Origin: Anaerolineae bacterium
GTDB taxonomy: Bacteria; Chloroflexota; Anaerolineae; Promineifilales; Promineifilaceae
Direction of reading: 5' to 3'
Assembly: GCA_023384355.1 (NCBI GenBank)
Contig: JAHDWL010000033.1
Coordinates: forward strand, 1-33,294
DNA: 33,294 nucleotides
Below the pieces are notes generated by a model, which did no database searches, was not told where the DNA came from, and saw nothing but the letters and a program-made list of their open reading frames with translations. The position numbers and the translations under genes were made by a program. Shown piece after piece: positions 15,135 to 23,117 of the stretch. How positions within the stretch are numbered: the first letter of the stretch is position 1; every line of letters begins with the position of its first letter.

Positions 15135-15163
15135 AGAGTATCACCCAGCCGGGCGAATGTCAA
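15135..15163 (-). promoter_or_regulatory. Promoter of the pheS-pheT-plsC operon
   Basis: On the minus strand TTGACA (15158-15163) is followed after 17 bases by TACTCT (15135-15140), which fits TANNNT. Six to seven bases further is the leader peptide ATG, so the transcript would start at about 15127-15128 and be leaderless or nearly so. Confidence 0.75.
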
Positions 15164-15488
15164 GAAATGAGCGGGATAGTTGGTGGTGTGGGTGTTGACA
15201 CCCGGCGATTTGAGCAAGTGTCGGATGGAGGAGGGGGTGTAGACGTCAGGGGATCAGGTAAGCGACGAATATATGATGAAAATCTGGGCGAAGTTTCTGA
15301 ACAAAGGCCTGCTAAAGAAATGGCGCAAGGGGCCATTTGGTGAGCCGCAGATCATGGATCGCGGCCGGGAACTAGCCACCCAAGGCTGGCCCGGGCCGGG
15401 GAAGATATGCGGCCGGCAGGCGGCGAATTGTCGCAATCTCAAACGCGAGACGCGCTCCGACCGCCTAATTCAGCACTTGACCAGGCCG
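15164..15488. other. Intergenic stretch between the phe promoter and the sugar cluster
   Basis: About 325 bases without a supportable gene. A plus-strand frame from 15273 is open into the gatZ-like gene on the other strand, but its product shows no family features and its ATG has no ribosome binding site. No clear terminator for the minus-strand sugar cluster, which ends at 15489, was found here. Confidence 0.5.
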
Positions 15489-16793
15489 TTATCGGGTGGG
15501 AATTTGAGTGTTTCCCGGCCGGCAGGCCGCGCCATATGTTCGGAGTACCACGCCGACCGCATCAGCCGCCAGCGCCGGGGCGTCGTTGGGCAGAGCGCCG
15601 GCCCGCACGCGGTCATACTGTCGCGGCAGGTACTGGCTCACCAGCGCCAGGGGCAACGGGCCGGCGAGATTGCCCAGCAAGCGGGCGACGGCCGCCTGCA
15701 CCGATGGCACGGGCCAATAGTAGCGCGCCCGATCGCTCAGGCTGTAAGCGCGTTTGAACGCCTGCTCGTTCCCGTCGCCGTCATAATACTTCCGCCAGTG
15801 CGCCGGATCGGCGAGCATGGCGTCGTCGAGGGCCGCGCGAACGCCTGACAGCTCCACGCCGGGCCGCCCGCGCAGCCATTCGCGCTCGATCATTTCCAGG
15901 GCAAAGATGGCCTCGCGATAGGCAAAGGTGAGCCCCGGGCCGACCTTGAGGATGGCGAAGTGGTCTTCCACCAGACGGCTTAGAGCGGCGACGGTCTGAT
16001 AATCGGTCGAATGAGCCTCATAGACCATGCCGGGCTGGCCGGTGATGAATTGTGACAGATCGGCGGCGGCCGCGCGGTCGTATTCGATGATCGTATGGTC
16101 GCCGAACTCCACGCCCGGCTGCACGACGAGAGCGATCACGCGGCTCCAGGCATCGTCGAGGCCGCGCCGGGCGAAGGCGTCGCGGGTGGCGGCCAATGTT
16201 TCGGCCGCGTCGGCGGGTTGGGTCACGGCCAGCTCGTGCGCTGCGCCTTGCATGCCGCCGGGGATGGGCACTTCAGAGCCAATGACGTATAGGGGTGGTA
16301 TCGCGCCGGGCGGGAGATTGGCTTCGGCCACGGCGGCCAGTTCAGCCGAGCGCTCGGCCACGAGAGTGATGGGCAAGGGGTCGGGCGGGTCATCGGCCAG
16401 ACGCATGCTGGCGTCGAGATGTATTTTTGTGTAGCCGGCGGCCACATAGGTGGCGACGAGAGCGCGCGCCTCGGTCATCGCCACCGCCGCCGGCAATGTC
16501 TGCCACGGGCTTGGGCCAAGATGATCGCCGCCCAGAACCAGCTGCGCGCGGTCGAGGCCCGACGCCTCGGCCAGTTCGGACACGTAGGCCGCAAAGTCGG
16601 ATGGGGTTTGGCCGGTGTAACCGCCGCGGTGGTTGACCTGGTTACAGGTGGATTCGATGAGCACCGCCGACGCGGTGTCGCGGCCCAGAGCCAGGGCCGC
16701 GGCCAGGACAACGGGGTGGGCCGAGCAGACGCTGGTGATGCCGACTGGATGGCCGGCCTTGTGTTCGTTAACGATCGCGGTCAATGGCGTCAT
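15489..16793 (-). CDS. GatZ/KbaZ family protein (tagatose-bisphosphate aldolase subunit or tagatose-6-P 4-epimerase)
   Basis: A 434-residue TIM-barrel protein of the GatZ/KbaZ/AgaZ family, full length. Family marks are [64 protein letters not shown] and the C-terminal [26 protein letters not shown] block (split here for length). In enterobacteria these are non-catalytic subunits of class II tagatose-1,6-bisphosphate aldolase. No GatY/KbaY catalytic subunit is encoded here and a class I aldolase is present, so that role is unlikely. A GatZ-like protein of Agrobacterium is known as a D-tagatose-6-phosphate 4-epimerase, which would give fructose-6-phosphate and fits better. The start at 16793 overlaps the kinase gene by 26 bases. 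It is the last gene of the cluster. Confidence 0.85.
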   Translation of the reverse strand: MTPLTAIVNEHKAGHPVGITSVCSAHPVVLAAALALGRDTASAVLIESTCNQVNHRGGYTGQTPSDFAAYVSELAEASGLDRAQLVLGGDHLGPSPWQTLPAAVAMTEARALVATYVAAGYTKIHLDASMRLADDPPDPLPITLVAERSAELAAVAEANLPPGAIPPLYVIGSEVPIPGGMQGAAHELAVTQPADAAETLAATRDAFARRGLDDAWSRVIALVVQPGVEFGDHTIIEYDRAAAADLSQFITGQPGMVYEAHSTDYQTVAALSRLVEDHFAILKVGPGLTFAYREAIFALEMIEREWLRGRPGVELSGVRAALDDAMLADPAHWRKYYDGDGNEQAFKRAYSLSDRARYYWPVPSVQAAVARLLGNLAGPLPLALVSQYLPRQYDRVRAGALPNDAPALAADAVGVVLRTYGAACRPGNTQIPTR

Positions 16794-17712
16794 GGTATTT
16801 GATGGCAGCAAGTGCTTCCTCCAGGGTGGGTTGGGCGGCCGTTCCGCCGGCGGCCGTGACGGAAAGCGAACCGCACGCCAGCGCCAGCCGCAACGACTCC
16901 TCAAGCGAGCGGCCGCCGAGAATGCCGGCAAGAAAACCCGCATCGAAAGAATCGCCCGCGCCAACGGTATCGACGACATTCACAGCCAAAGGCTGCGCCC
17001 GGACTTCCTCGTTTCCGCGCCGGGCAACGCCGCCTTCTCTGCCCAGCTTGACCGCCACCGTGCCGGCCCGCCCGGCCAGCGCGTCGAGCGCCGCCGGCAG
17101 ATCCGGCGCGCCGGTGATGGCCAGCGCCTCGACGTCGTTGGGCAGGAAGATGTCGCACTGGTCAAGCATATCAGCCAGTTGCCACTCGCCGGCGGGGTCG
17201 AAATTTGTGTCCAGCGAGGTGGTCAGCCCCATGCGGCGGGCGTCGCGGAACAGGTCGGGCAAATCGGGCCGCAGCCCGTCCAGCAGGAACCAGGAGCTGA
17301 CGTGCAGGTGGCGGGCGCGCGACAGCAACGAGCGGTCGACCTGCTCAATGGTCAGGTCGCCAATGGTGCCGGGGTGGGTCAGGATGGCCCGATCGCCACC
17401 GGCCCGGGCCAGGATGACGCTGAGGCCGGTGGGGCGGCCGCGCCGGTCGACAACGCAGGCCGACGTGTCGATGCCGCGCTTCGCCATCGCCTCGAGCATA
17501 AAGCGGCCGAATATATCGTCGCCAACGAGGCCGCAGAAGGCGACCCGCAGCCCCAGCCGCGCCGCGCCACAGGCCACGATCGCCGACGACGAGCCGATGG
17601 TCAGCGTGGCTTCTTCGACCAGCTTTTCCGCCTGCCCGAAGACGGGCGTGATATCCGGGTCACGCAGGATAAGGTCGGGGTTAATCTCCCCGATGACGAG
17701 TAAGTCGAACAT
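16768..17712 (-). CDS. PfkB-family sugar kinase
   Basis: A 314-residue ribokinase-fold kinase. The N-terminal strand [11 protein letters not shown] is followed by the glycine-rich [15 protein letters not shown] and the C-terminal signature [16 protein letters not shown] with the catalytic Asp at 254. From the neighbours the likely substrate is tagatose-6-phosphate (product tagatose-1,6-bisphosphate) or free galactosamine/tagatose; the family alone does not decide. The frame stays open upstream to 17922, but that part overlaps the LacD gene in another frame. The ATG at 17712, 14 bases after the LacD stop, puts the domain at the N terminus. The ribosome binding site is weak, so coupling to LacD translation is likely. 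Confidence 0.9.
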   Translation of the reverse strand: MFDLLVIGEINPDLILRDPDITPVFGQAEKLVEEATLTIGSSSAIVACGAARLGLRVAFCGLVGDDIFGRFMLEAMAKRGIDTSACVVDRRGRPTGLSVILARAGGDRAILTHPGTIGDLTIEQVDRSLLSRARHLHVSSWFLLDGLRPDLPDLFRDARRMGLTTSLDTNFDPAGEWQLADMLDQCDIFLPNDVEALAITGAPDLPAALDALAGRAGTVAVKLGREGGVARRGNEEVRAQPLAVNVVDTVGAGDSFDAGFLAGILGGRSLEESLRLALACGSLSVTAAGGTAAQPTLEEALAAIKYHDAIDRDR

Positions 17713-17726
17713 GGACAGTATGCCGG

Positions 17727-18719
17727 TCAAGACCCGGCAAGACCGCTCTGGTAATCCGTATACCACGTCTCGCCGATGGCGTCGTCGGACGGCGGATAAT
17801 CGCGCGTGAACGGCGTGCCGTGTTCGGCGATGATCGCCTTCAACCTGTTCATGCGGTCGACGGCCGTCTTGTGGAGGAACCCGGACCGCGCGTCGCCGCG
17901 CAGATCGGTCGCCTCCTGCCACACGGCGCGGCCGGCCATGACGCCGCTGGCCCCGCTGCGACAGACGATCTCCGTCTGACGCGCGAAGACATCGAAAGAA
18001 ACGCCCGCGCTCAGCAGCACCCAGGGCGTCCGGCTGGCCTCATTCAGTTCACGGCATGCGTCTGCCCACACGGCTTCGTCAGGTTCCTCCTCCACATCGA
18101 GCGGGAACTCGGCCTTCAGCACATCGATGCCGCGACCGGTGAAGCGGCGCGCGGTCTCGACGACAACGGCCCGCTTCTCGGCCGAGGACAGGCGTTTTTT
18201 GCCGGGGTCAATGGCGAACGACAGCGGTTCCAGAAACAGCGGCATATCATAGGCGCGGCAGGCGGCGGCCACCTCGTCGACCAGCGCTTCCTGCTGCGCG
18301 GCGTTATGCGCTTCGGGGTGGTAGTAAAGCAGCAGCTTGACGCCCGACGCGCCCATGCGGGCGATCTTCCCCACGCTCCAGCCGGGCAGCACTTCGCTGC
18401 GGCGGGCGGTCGGTTCGTCGGTGTAGCCGGTCGCCTCGACGGCTACAATCAGCCCCGTGCAACCGGGCAGCGCCCCGGCCGCGACGCTCTGCGCCGCGCC
18501 GAACTCGGGATCGAGCAGCACGGCCGAGCTGGCCGGAGCCAGCGCGCGGACCACGTCGCGCTTGAAGGCCACCATGTCGCCATAGCCGACGGCCTCGGGG
18601 TGGGTCGGGTTCAGGGCGCGGCGCAGATTATTGCGGTGGTCCAGGGCCATGATGACGAAGAAGCCGTCGTCCGTGGCGCAATGCTGAATACGACGTAATT
18701 TTCCGATGGTCAAATTCAT
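17727..18719 (-). CDS. lacD: Class I tagatose-1,6-bisphosphate aldolase, LacD-like
   Basis: A 330-residue aldolase, close to the usual LacD length, that cleaves D-tagatose-1,6-bisphosphate to dihydroxyacetone phosphate and glyceraldehyde-3-phosphate. Family features: [13 protein letters not shown] near the start, [27 protein letters not shown], and VLKAEFPLD, where K202 is the expected Schiff-base lysine. The ATG at 18719 has TTGGAGAG seven bases upstream; the frame is open four codons earlier without a site. It lies between the GH4 glycosidase and the PfkB kinase and supplies the last step of the tagatose route. Related class I enzymes act on other ketose phosphates, so strict substrate choice is inferred from context. 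Confidence 0.87.
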   Translation of the reverse strand: MNLTIGKLRRIQHCATDDGFFVIMALDHRNNLRRALNPTHPEAVGYGDMVAFKRDVVRALAPASSAVLLDPEFGAAQSVAAGALPGCTGLIVAVEATGYTDEPTARRSEVLPGWSVGKIARMGASGVKLLLYYHPEAHNAAQQEALVDEVAAACRAYDMPLFLEPLSFAIDPGKKRLSSAEKRAVVVETARRFTGRGIDVLKAEFPLDVEEEPDEAVWADACRELNEASRTPWVLLSAGVSFDVFARQTEIVCRSGASGVMAGRAVWQEATDLRGDARSGFLHKTAVDRMNRLKAIIAEHGTPFTRDYPPSDDAIGETWYTDYQSGLAGS

Positions 18720-18733
18720 AAAACTCTCCAAAA

Positions 18734-18779
18734 TGACGGAGACTCGGCGGGGGCATCCGCACCTGCCGGGCCTCCGTCA
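18734..18779 (-). other. Intercistronic hairpin between the GH4 and LacD genes
   Basis: TGACGGAG (18734-18741) and CTCCGTCA (18772-18779) are perfect complements, with a further CGGC/GCCG inside. The structure occupies most of the 66-base gap and could protect or separate the upstream message; there is no T run to make it a terminator. Confidence 0.55.
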
Positions 18780-18785
18780 ATCATC

Positions 18786-20090
18786 TCAAATGAAGTCGGG
18801 CAGATAGGCTTTCTCCGCGGCGGCCATCTCCTCGAACAGGTCGCGGATCTCGCCCAGCGAAAGCACGGCCGAGGTCAGCGGGTCGATCATGAGGGCGTGG
18901 ATGGCGGCTTCGCGGTCGCGCTCGATGACGGATGTGACGACGAGATCATGGAAGGCCATATGTTGCGCGTCCAGCGCCGCCAGATGGGTGGGCAACGAGC
19001 CGAAATGGGTCGGTTGCACGCCCTTCTTGTCCACCAGGCAAGCCACCTCGACCACGCCGTCCTGCGGCAGGTTGTCGATCAGGCTGGTGTTATAGACATT
19101 GCCGTAGATGACCGACGGGCGGCCGGTCTTCATCGATTCGATGATGGTCGAGGCGAACTCCACGCCGCGCTCCATCTCAAATTCCTCTTCCCCGGCCAGG
19201 ATACGCCGCAAACGGGCGTCCTGCCCCGCGCGCCAGGTGGGCCAGTTGTTGGCGTAGAAGCCGCTCTCGCCGCGATACTCCGGGCGGGTGAACTTCTTGA
19301 CCAGGTCGGGTCGCTTGCGATAGTAGGCCGTGTACTCGCTGACGTGGCCGCTGGACTCGGTGGGGAACGCCCCCAGATTTCGCATCATGTCGAAGCGTAC
19401 CGGGTCCCGCTCATAGATGGCCGGGTCCTTGGCGCGCTCACGCAGCAGCGGGTAGAGATCCTCGCCGTCGCGCTCCAGCCGCACGAACCACGACAGATGG
19501 TTGATGCCCGCCGCGCGCCAGTCGATCTCGTCGTAGGGAAGCCCCAGATAGTCGGCCAGCTCCTCGGACGTATGCTGGATGGAGTGGCAGAGGCCGACGA
19601 CCGGCATATCGGTGTAGCGGGCGGCGGCCAGCACCGTCAGCGACATGGGGTTGGTGAAGTTCATGATCTGCGCCTTTGGGGCGTAGATTTCGATGTCGTC
19701 GATGATGTCGAGCCAGGACGGCAACGTGCGGAGCGACTTGAACAGCCCGCCCGGGCCGATGGTGTCGCCGATGCACTGGTCGACGCCGTATTTGAGCGGG
19801 ATGTCATAGTCAAAGCGGACGTTGGGCAGCCCGGCCACCTCGATGGTGTTGATGACGTAGTCGCTGCCGGGCAGGTGTTTCGTCCGGTCGGTGCCGGCTT
19901 CCACCGTCCAGCGACGGCCGCTGCGCTCGATCAGATACTCGGCCATGCGATGGACAAGCTCCAGCCGCCCGGCGTCGATGTCGACCAGGGCAAACGTCCC
20001 CTCGTCGAGGTCGGGAGTGCAGAGGATATCGGTCATTAATTCTGTGGCGAACTCGGTGCTGCCGGCGCCAATCAAGGTCACTTTGGTCAT
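18786..20090 (-). CDS. GH4-family NAD-dependent alpha-glycosidase, MelA-like
   Basis: A 434-residue cytoplasmic glycoside hydrolase of family 4, which uses NAD+ and a divalent metal and works by oxidation at C3 and elimination. The N-terminal Rossmann motif is VTLIGAGSTEF; the metal ligands are C168 in GLCHSIQ and H198 in GINHLSW; NFTNPMS is also conserved. The sequence is closest in pattern to alpha-galactosidases (MelA). In this cluster it may instead split alpha-linked galactosaminide pieces released by the GH114 enzyme, an inference only. The ATG at 20090 follows CAGGAGA; an open frame to 20381 overlaps the previous gene and is discarded. Gaps of 37 bases before and 66 after keep it in the operon. 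Confidence 0.92.
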   Translation of the reverse strand: MTKVTLIGAGSTEFATELMTDILCTPDLDEGTFALVDIDAGRLELVHRMAEYLIERSGRRWTVEAGTDRTKHLPGSDYVINTIEVAGLPNVRFDYDIPLKYGVDQCIGDTIGPGGLFKSLRTLPSWLDIIDDIEIYAPKAQIMNFTNPMSLTVLAAARYTDMPVVGLCHSIQHTSEELADYLGLPYDEIDWRAAGINHLSWFVRLERDGEDLYPLLRERAKDPAIYERDPVRFDMMRNLGAFPTESSGHVSEYTAYYRKRPDLVKKFTRPEYRGESGFYANNWPTWRAGQDARLRRILAGEEEFEMERGVEFASTIIESMKTGRPSVIYGNVYNTSLIDNLPQDGVVEVACLVDKKGVQPTHFGSLPTHLAALDAQHMAFHDLVVTSVIERDREAAIHALMIDPLTSAVLSLGEIRDLFEEMAAAEKAYLPDFI

Positions 20091-20127
20091 GGAAATTCTC
20101 CTGTCGTGTGTCAGGTATGGGTCAGGT

Positions 20128-21150
20128 CTAGTCCGGCTCGTGGCCGGGGTTGATGCGCAGGCGACCCAGGCTGCGGTCTGTGACGTACTCGACATAGCCG
20201 CGGGCGGCCGACCGCGCGTAGGCGTCGTCGATCTGCTCCGGCACGTCGGTGTAGTCGATGACCAGGACAAGTTTGTTCGCCGCCACCCATTGGTCGAGGA
20301 TGGCCTCGCGCTCGGCCGTCCAGTCGGCCGGGCTGGGTTCGTGGGCGCGCGGATAGCCATAATAGAGGTCCTCGACGCCAATGCCGTTCATCGCGGCCAG
20401 GAAGTCGGGGAACATCGTGCCCAGCTCCTCGGAATTCTGCGGAAAGACGAGAAAGTCCGGCTGGCGCTCGCGGGCGTAGGCGGTGAAGTCGAGGATAAAG
20501 TCGGCCATCTCGCGGGCGGCGGTATCGCGGCCGTCGCGGTCCTGGTAATACCAGTAGGCATCCACGCGATCGAGATAGACTCCGTCGAAGCCGAGGGCCA
20601 TGATGCGGTCGAGGTAGCTCTCCGGCGAGCCGTAGATGATCGACTGCCATTCGGGCATCCAGTAGCGCACCCAGAAATCATTGGCCCAGGTCTCGTCGGG
20701 TTCGTCGAGCCATGCCGGCGGGTTGCTGGCCCATTCCGATTGCCAATATTCGCGGTAGGTCTCCGCCTGACCGATGCTCATGTAGGCCAGGATGATCTTC
20801 TCGCCACCCTCGCTCTGCTTGAGAGCCGGGATGACGTCGGGCGAGTTGCCGGCCGCGGCGATGCTGACGACCGCCAGATCGAAGGCCGTGGGGCCGATGC
20901 GGTTCGGCCGTGGCCGCTGCAGCTGGTAGAGGAAATCATTGACTTCCAGCAGGCGTTCCTGCGTGATCGGGACTTTGGTCGGCCGGGGCGTAGGCTCCAT
21001 GGTGGGTTCCGCCGTGGGCGCGGTCGTGGCCGGGATGGGCGCAGGGGTGGCCGTCTGCTCGACGCCCACACAGCCCGCCGGCAATAACAGCAACAGGAGC
21101 AGCGCGGCCATCGCTGTCGTGCGGCCGCCGGTCATATATTTCGTAATCAT
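20128..21150 (-). CDS. GH114-type endo-alpha-1,4-polygalactosaminidase lipoprotein
   Basis: A 340-residue exported lipoprotein. The signal peptide ends in LLLPAGC with C27 as lipid anchor, followed by a Thr/Pro/Glu-rich linker to about residue 60. The TIM-barrel domain has FDLAVVSIAAAG, ILAYMSIGQAETYREYW, ALGFDGVYLDRVDAY (the D of YLD is the expected catalytic or binding acid), FPQNSEEL and GVEDLYYGYPR. These are the landmarks of the GH114/TM1410-like family, whose characterised members cut alpha-1,4-linked polygalactosamine. The start at 21150 is two bases after the permease stop and has GGGGTGAG upstream. Sitting inside an ABC transporter operon with amino-sugar genes, it probably makes the oligomers that are imported. 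Related GH families on other polymers cannot be excluded. Confidence 0.82.
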   Translation of the reverse strand: MITKYMTGGRTTAMAALLLLLLLPAGCVGVEQTATPAPIPATTAPTAEPTMEPTPRPTKVPITQERLLEVNDFLYQLQRPRPNRIGPTAFDLAVVSIAAAGNSPDVIPALKQSEGGEKIILAYMSIGQAETYREYWQSEWASNPPAWLDEPDETWANDFWVRYWMPEWQSIIYGSPESYLDRIMALGFDGVYLDRVDAYWYYQDRDGRDTAAREMADFILDFTAYARERQPDFLVFPQNSEELGTMFPDFLAAMNGIGVEDLYYGYPRAHEPSPADWTAEREAILDQWVAANKLVLVIDYTDVPEQIDDAYARSAARGYVEYVTDRSLGRLRINPGHEPD

Positions 21151-21152
21151 AC

Positions 21153-22019
21153 TCACCCCTTCATCCCCGACAGCGTCATGCCCCGCACGATCCAGCGCTG
21201 GGTCAGCAGGAATACAAACAGAATGGGGATGATCACCAGAACCGAGGCAGCCATCGTCAGTTGAATCTGGTTCGAATGTTGGGTGGAGTACCAGTTCAGG
21301 ATGATGGGCAGCGTGCGCTTGTTCTGCTCGGTCAGAACGATGAGCGGCCAGAGATAGGCGTTCCAGTTCCACATGAAGGTCATCATGCCCAGCGTGGCCA
21401 GAGCGGGGCCGAGCTGCGGCAGGGCGATGGACCAAAAGATGCGCCACTCCGACGCGCCATCGACCCGCGCGGCATCGAGCATTTCGCCGGGGATGGACAG
21501 GGCGAATTGGCGCACCAGGAAGATACCAAAAGCATTGAAGGCCGAGCCGATGATGAGGCCGGTCAGCTTGTTGATCAACCCCAGCTTGGCCAGGATGAGA
21601 TAGCCGGGGATCATCGTCACCTGGAACGGGATCATCATCGTCGCCACGATGAACCAGAACAGCGCTCGCTTGCCGGGGAAGTCGAACTTGGCGAAGATGT
21701 AGCCGAACAGGGCGCTGGTGCCGACGGCCAGAATGACGTTGCTGATGGCGATGATGGCCGAGTTGCGATAGAAGAGCGACAGCGGCAGGGTGGGGTCGGT
21801 CAGGATAGTGCGGTAGTTATCGAGGGTTGGCGCTTCGGGCCAGAAACTCGGCGGTATTTGCCGCACTTCCGGGCCGGTCTTCAAGGAGGCCAGGATCATC
21901 CACACAAAGGGCAACAGGGCGATGAGGCTGCCCACCAGCAGGAAGACATAGACGGCCAACCGGCCGAAGCGCAATCGTTGTTCGCTCTTGCGCGCGGGTC
22001 GAAATGTGATCGTGGCCAT
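21153..22019 (-). CDS. Sugar ABC transporter permease, MalG type
   Basis: A 288-residue inner-membrane permease of the carbohydrate uptake CUT1 class. It has six transmembrane helices and the EAA loop EMLDAARVDGASEWRIFW...LP, which contacts the ATPase. The N-terminal RLAVYVFLLVGSLIALLPFVWMI and the FKTGPEV-like segment are typical for MalG/UgpE proteins. It follows the first permease by three bases and precedes the GH114 lipoprotein by two, so the three are translated together. No ATPase gene is in the cluster; a shared MsmK/UgpC-type ATPase encoded elsewhere is likely. Confidence 0.95.
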   Translation of the reverse strand: MATITFRPARKSEQRLRFGRLAVYVFLLVGSLIALLPFVWMILASLKTGPEVRQIPPSFWPEAPTLDNYRTILTDPTLPLSLFYRNSAIIAISNVILAVGTSALFGYIFAKFDFPGKRALFWFIVATMMIPFQVTMIPGYLILAKLGLINKLTGLIIGSAFNAFGIFLVRQFALSIPGEMLDAARVDGASEWRIFWSIALPQLGPALATLGMMTFMWNWNAYLWPLIVLTEQNKRTLPIILNWYSTQHSNQIQLTMAASVLVIIPILFVFLLTQRWIVRGMTLSGMKG

Positions 22020-22022
22020 GAT

Positions 22023-23045
22023 CTAGTACTCCCACTCGCTCCGCAGCATGCGATTCTGCAGCAGCGAAATGGCCAGCACGATGAGAAACAGGACGACGGA
22101 CGTGGCCGCCGCCCAGCCCATGTTCTGGAAGCGAAAGGCGTTGTCGTAGATGTCGAACGTCAGAACGCGCGTCTGATTGTCCGGGCCGCCGCGGGTCATG
22201 ACCTGGAAGATGTCGAAGACCTGGAAGGCGGAGATCATCGTCAGGATGGCCGCCAGCAGGATGGTCGGCCGCAACAGGGGCAGGGTGATGTGCCGGAACA
22301 TGGTGATGCCGGTGGCCCCGTCCATGATGGCGGCGTCGCGGATGCTCTCCGGGATGCCCTGGAGCGCGGCGATGAAGATGATCAGGTTATAGCCGATGTC
22401 CTGCCATAAATAGGCGATGATGACGGCGATGAGGGCTACAGGAATAGGGCCGATGATCAGCGACGGGTCGCCGGTCCAGTTGATGGCTACCATGCGCCCC
22501 ATGACCGAACCAAGACCGGCGTTGAGCAGGCCGCGTTGCGGGTGCAGAATGTAGCCCCACATGATGGCCACACCGACTGACGAGGTGACGACGGGCAGGA
22601 AAAAGATCGTGCGCAGCCCCAGCCGCAGACGATTGTGGACTGATTCGATCATCGCCGCCAGCGGCAAGGTGATCATCAGGTTGAGCGGCACGATGAGAAA
22701 GGCGAACATCAAGGTCGTCTTGACGCTGATGTGGAACAGTCGCACCTCCAGCGGGGCCTCAGGACTGAAGTTAAGCATGTTGCGAAAGTGTTGCAGGCCC
22801 ACGAACGGGTTGTCGCCGCCCAGACCCAGCACCACGCCGCCCTGCCGCCGCGCGCTATAGTCGAAGAAGGCCAGCGCGGCCGCCCAGACGATGGGCAGCA
22901 GCGACCAGAAAGCGACGTAGAGGATCATCGGCGTCAGCGCCGACAGGACGAAGACCTTTTGTGCGCCGGTGCGGCCCTGCCAGAAACGGGGTCGCGGCGT
23001 GGGAGCGTCGGGAAGGACGGTTGATTGAGTGGCGGCTGAATTCAC
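22023..23045 (-). CDS. Sugar ABC transporter permease, MalF type
   Basis: A 340-residue permease with six transmembrane helices, partner of the MalG-type protein. The EAA loop reads SIRDAAIMDGATGITMFRHI (helix-turn towards the ATPase), followed by LPLLRPT. A GTG at 23045 is chosen because GGAGAGG lies six bases upstream. The frame is open to a TTG at 23069, which falls inside an mRNA hairpin and lacks a site. An N-terminal cytoplasmic tail of about 30 residues precedes the first helix (VLSALTPMILYVAFW). The permease is paired with the binding lipoprotein encoded just before it. Confidence 0.93.
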   Translation of the reverse strand: MNSAATQSTVLPDAPTPRPRFWQGRTGAQKVFVLSALTPMILYVAFWSLLPIVWAAALAFFDYSARRQGGVVLGLGGDNPFVGLQHFRNMLNFSPEAPLEVRLFHISVKTTLMFAFLIVPLNLMITLPLAAMIESVHNRLRLGLRTIFFLPVVTSSVGVAIMWGYILHPQRGLLNAGLGSVMGRMVAINWTGDPSLIIGPIPVALIAVIIAYLWQDIGYNLIIFIAALQGIPESIRDAAIMDGATGITMFRHITLPLLRPTILLAAILTMISAFQVFDIFQVMTRGGPDNQTRVLTFDIYDNAFRFQNMGWAAATSVVLFLIVLAISLLQNRMLRSEWEY

Positions 23046-23062
23046 TGCGTTCCTCTCCGGAT

Positions 23063-23096
23063 GGGGCAAGGCACTTCGTGCGAAACGCCTTGCCCC
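23063..23096 (-). other. Hairpin between the binding-protein and permease genes
   Basis: GGGGCAAGGC (23063-23072) and GCCTTGCCCC (23087-23096) are perfect 10-base complements, with an inner TTCG/CGAA pairing. The hairpin stands directly before the permease ribosome binding site. Such structures often raise the amount of binding protein relative to permease by protecting the upstream mRNA or reducing read-through. Confidence 0.75.
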
Positions 23097-23117
23097 GCCA
23101 TGAACTTAAATCATCTT

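Noticed and set aside
15273-15848. Plus-strand frame starting in the gap after the sugar cluster
   Set aside because: Most of it is opposite the GatZ-like gene; the unique part of about 70 codons has no ribosome binding site or recognisable family.
21261-22409. 382-codon plus-strand frame opposite the two permeases
   Set aside because: Gln/Gly/Asp-rich shadow frame; both permeases on the other strand have full transmembrane and EAA-loop patterns.
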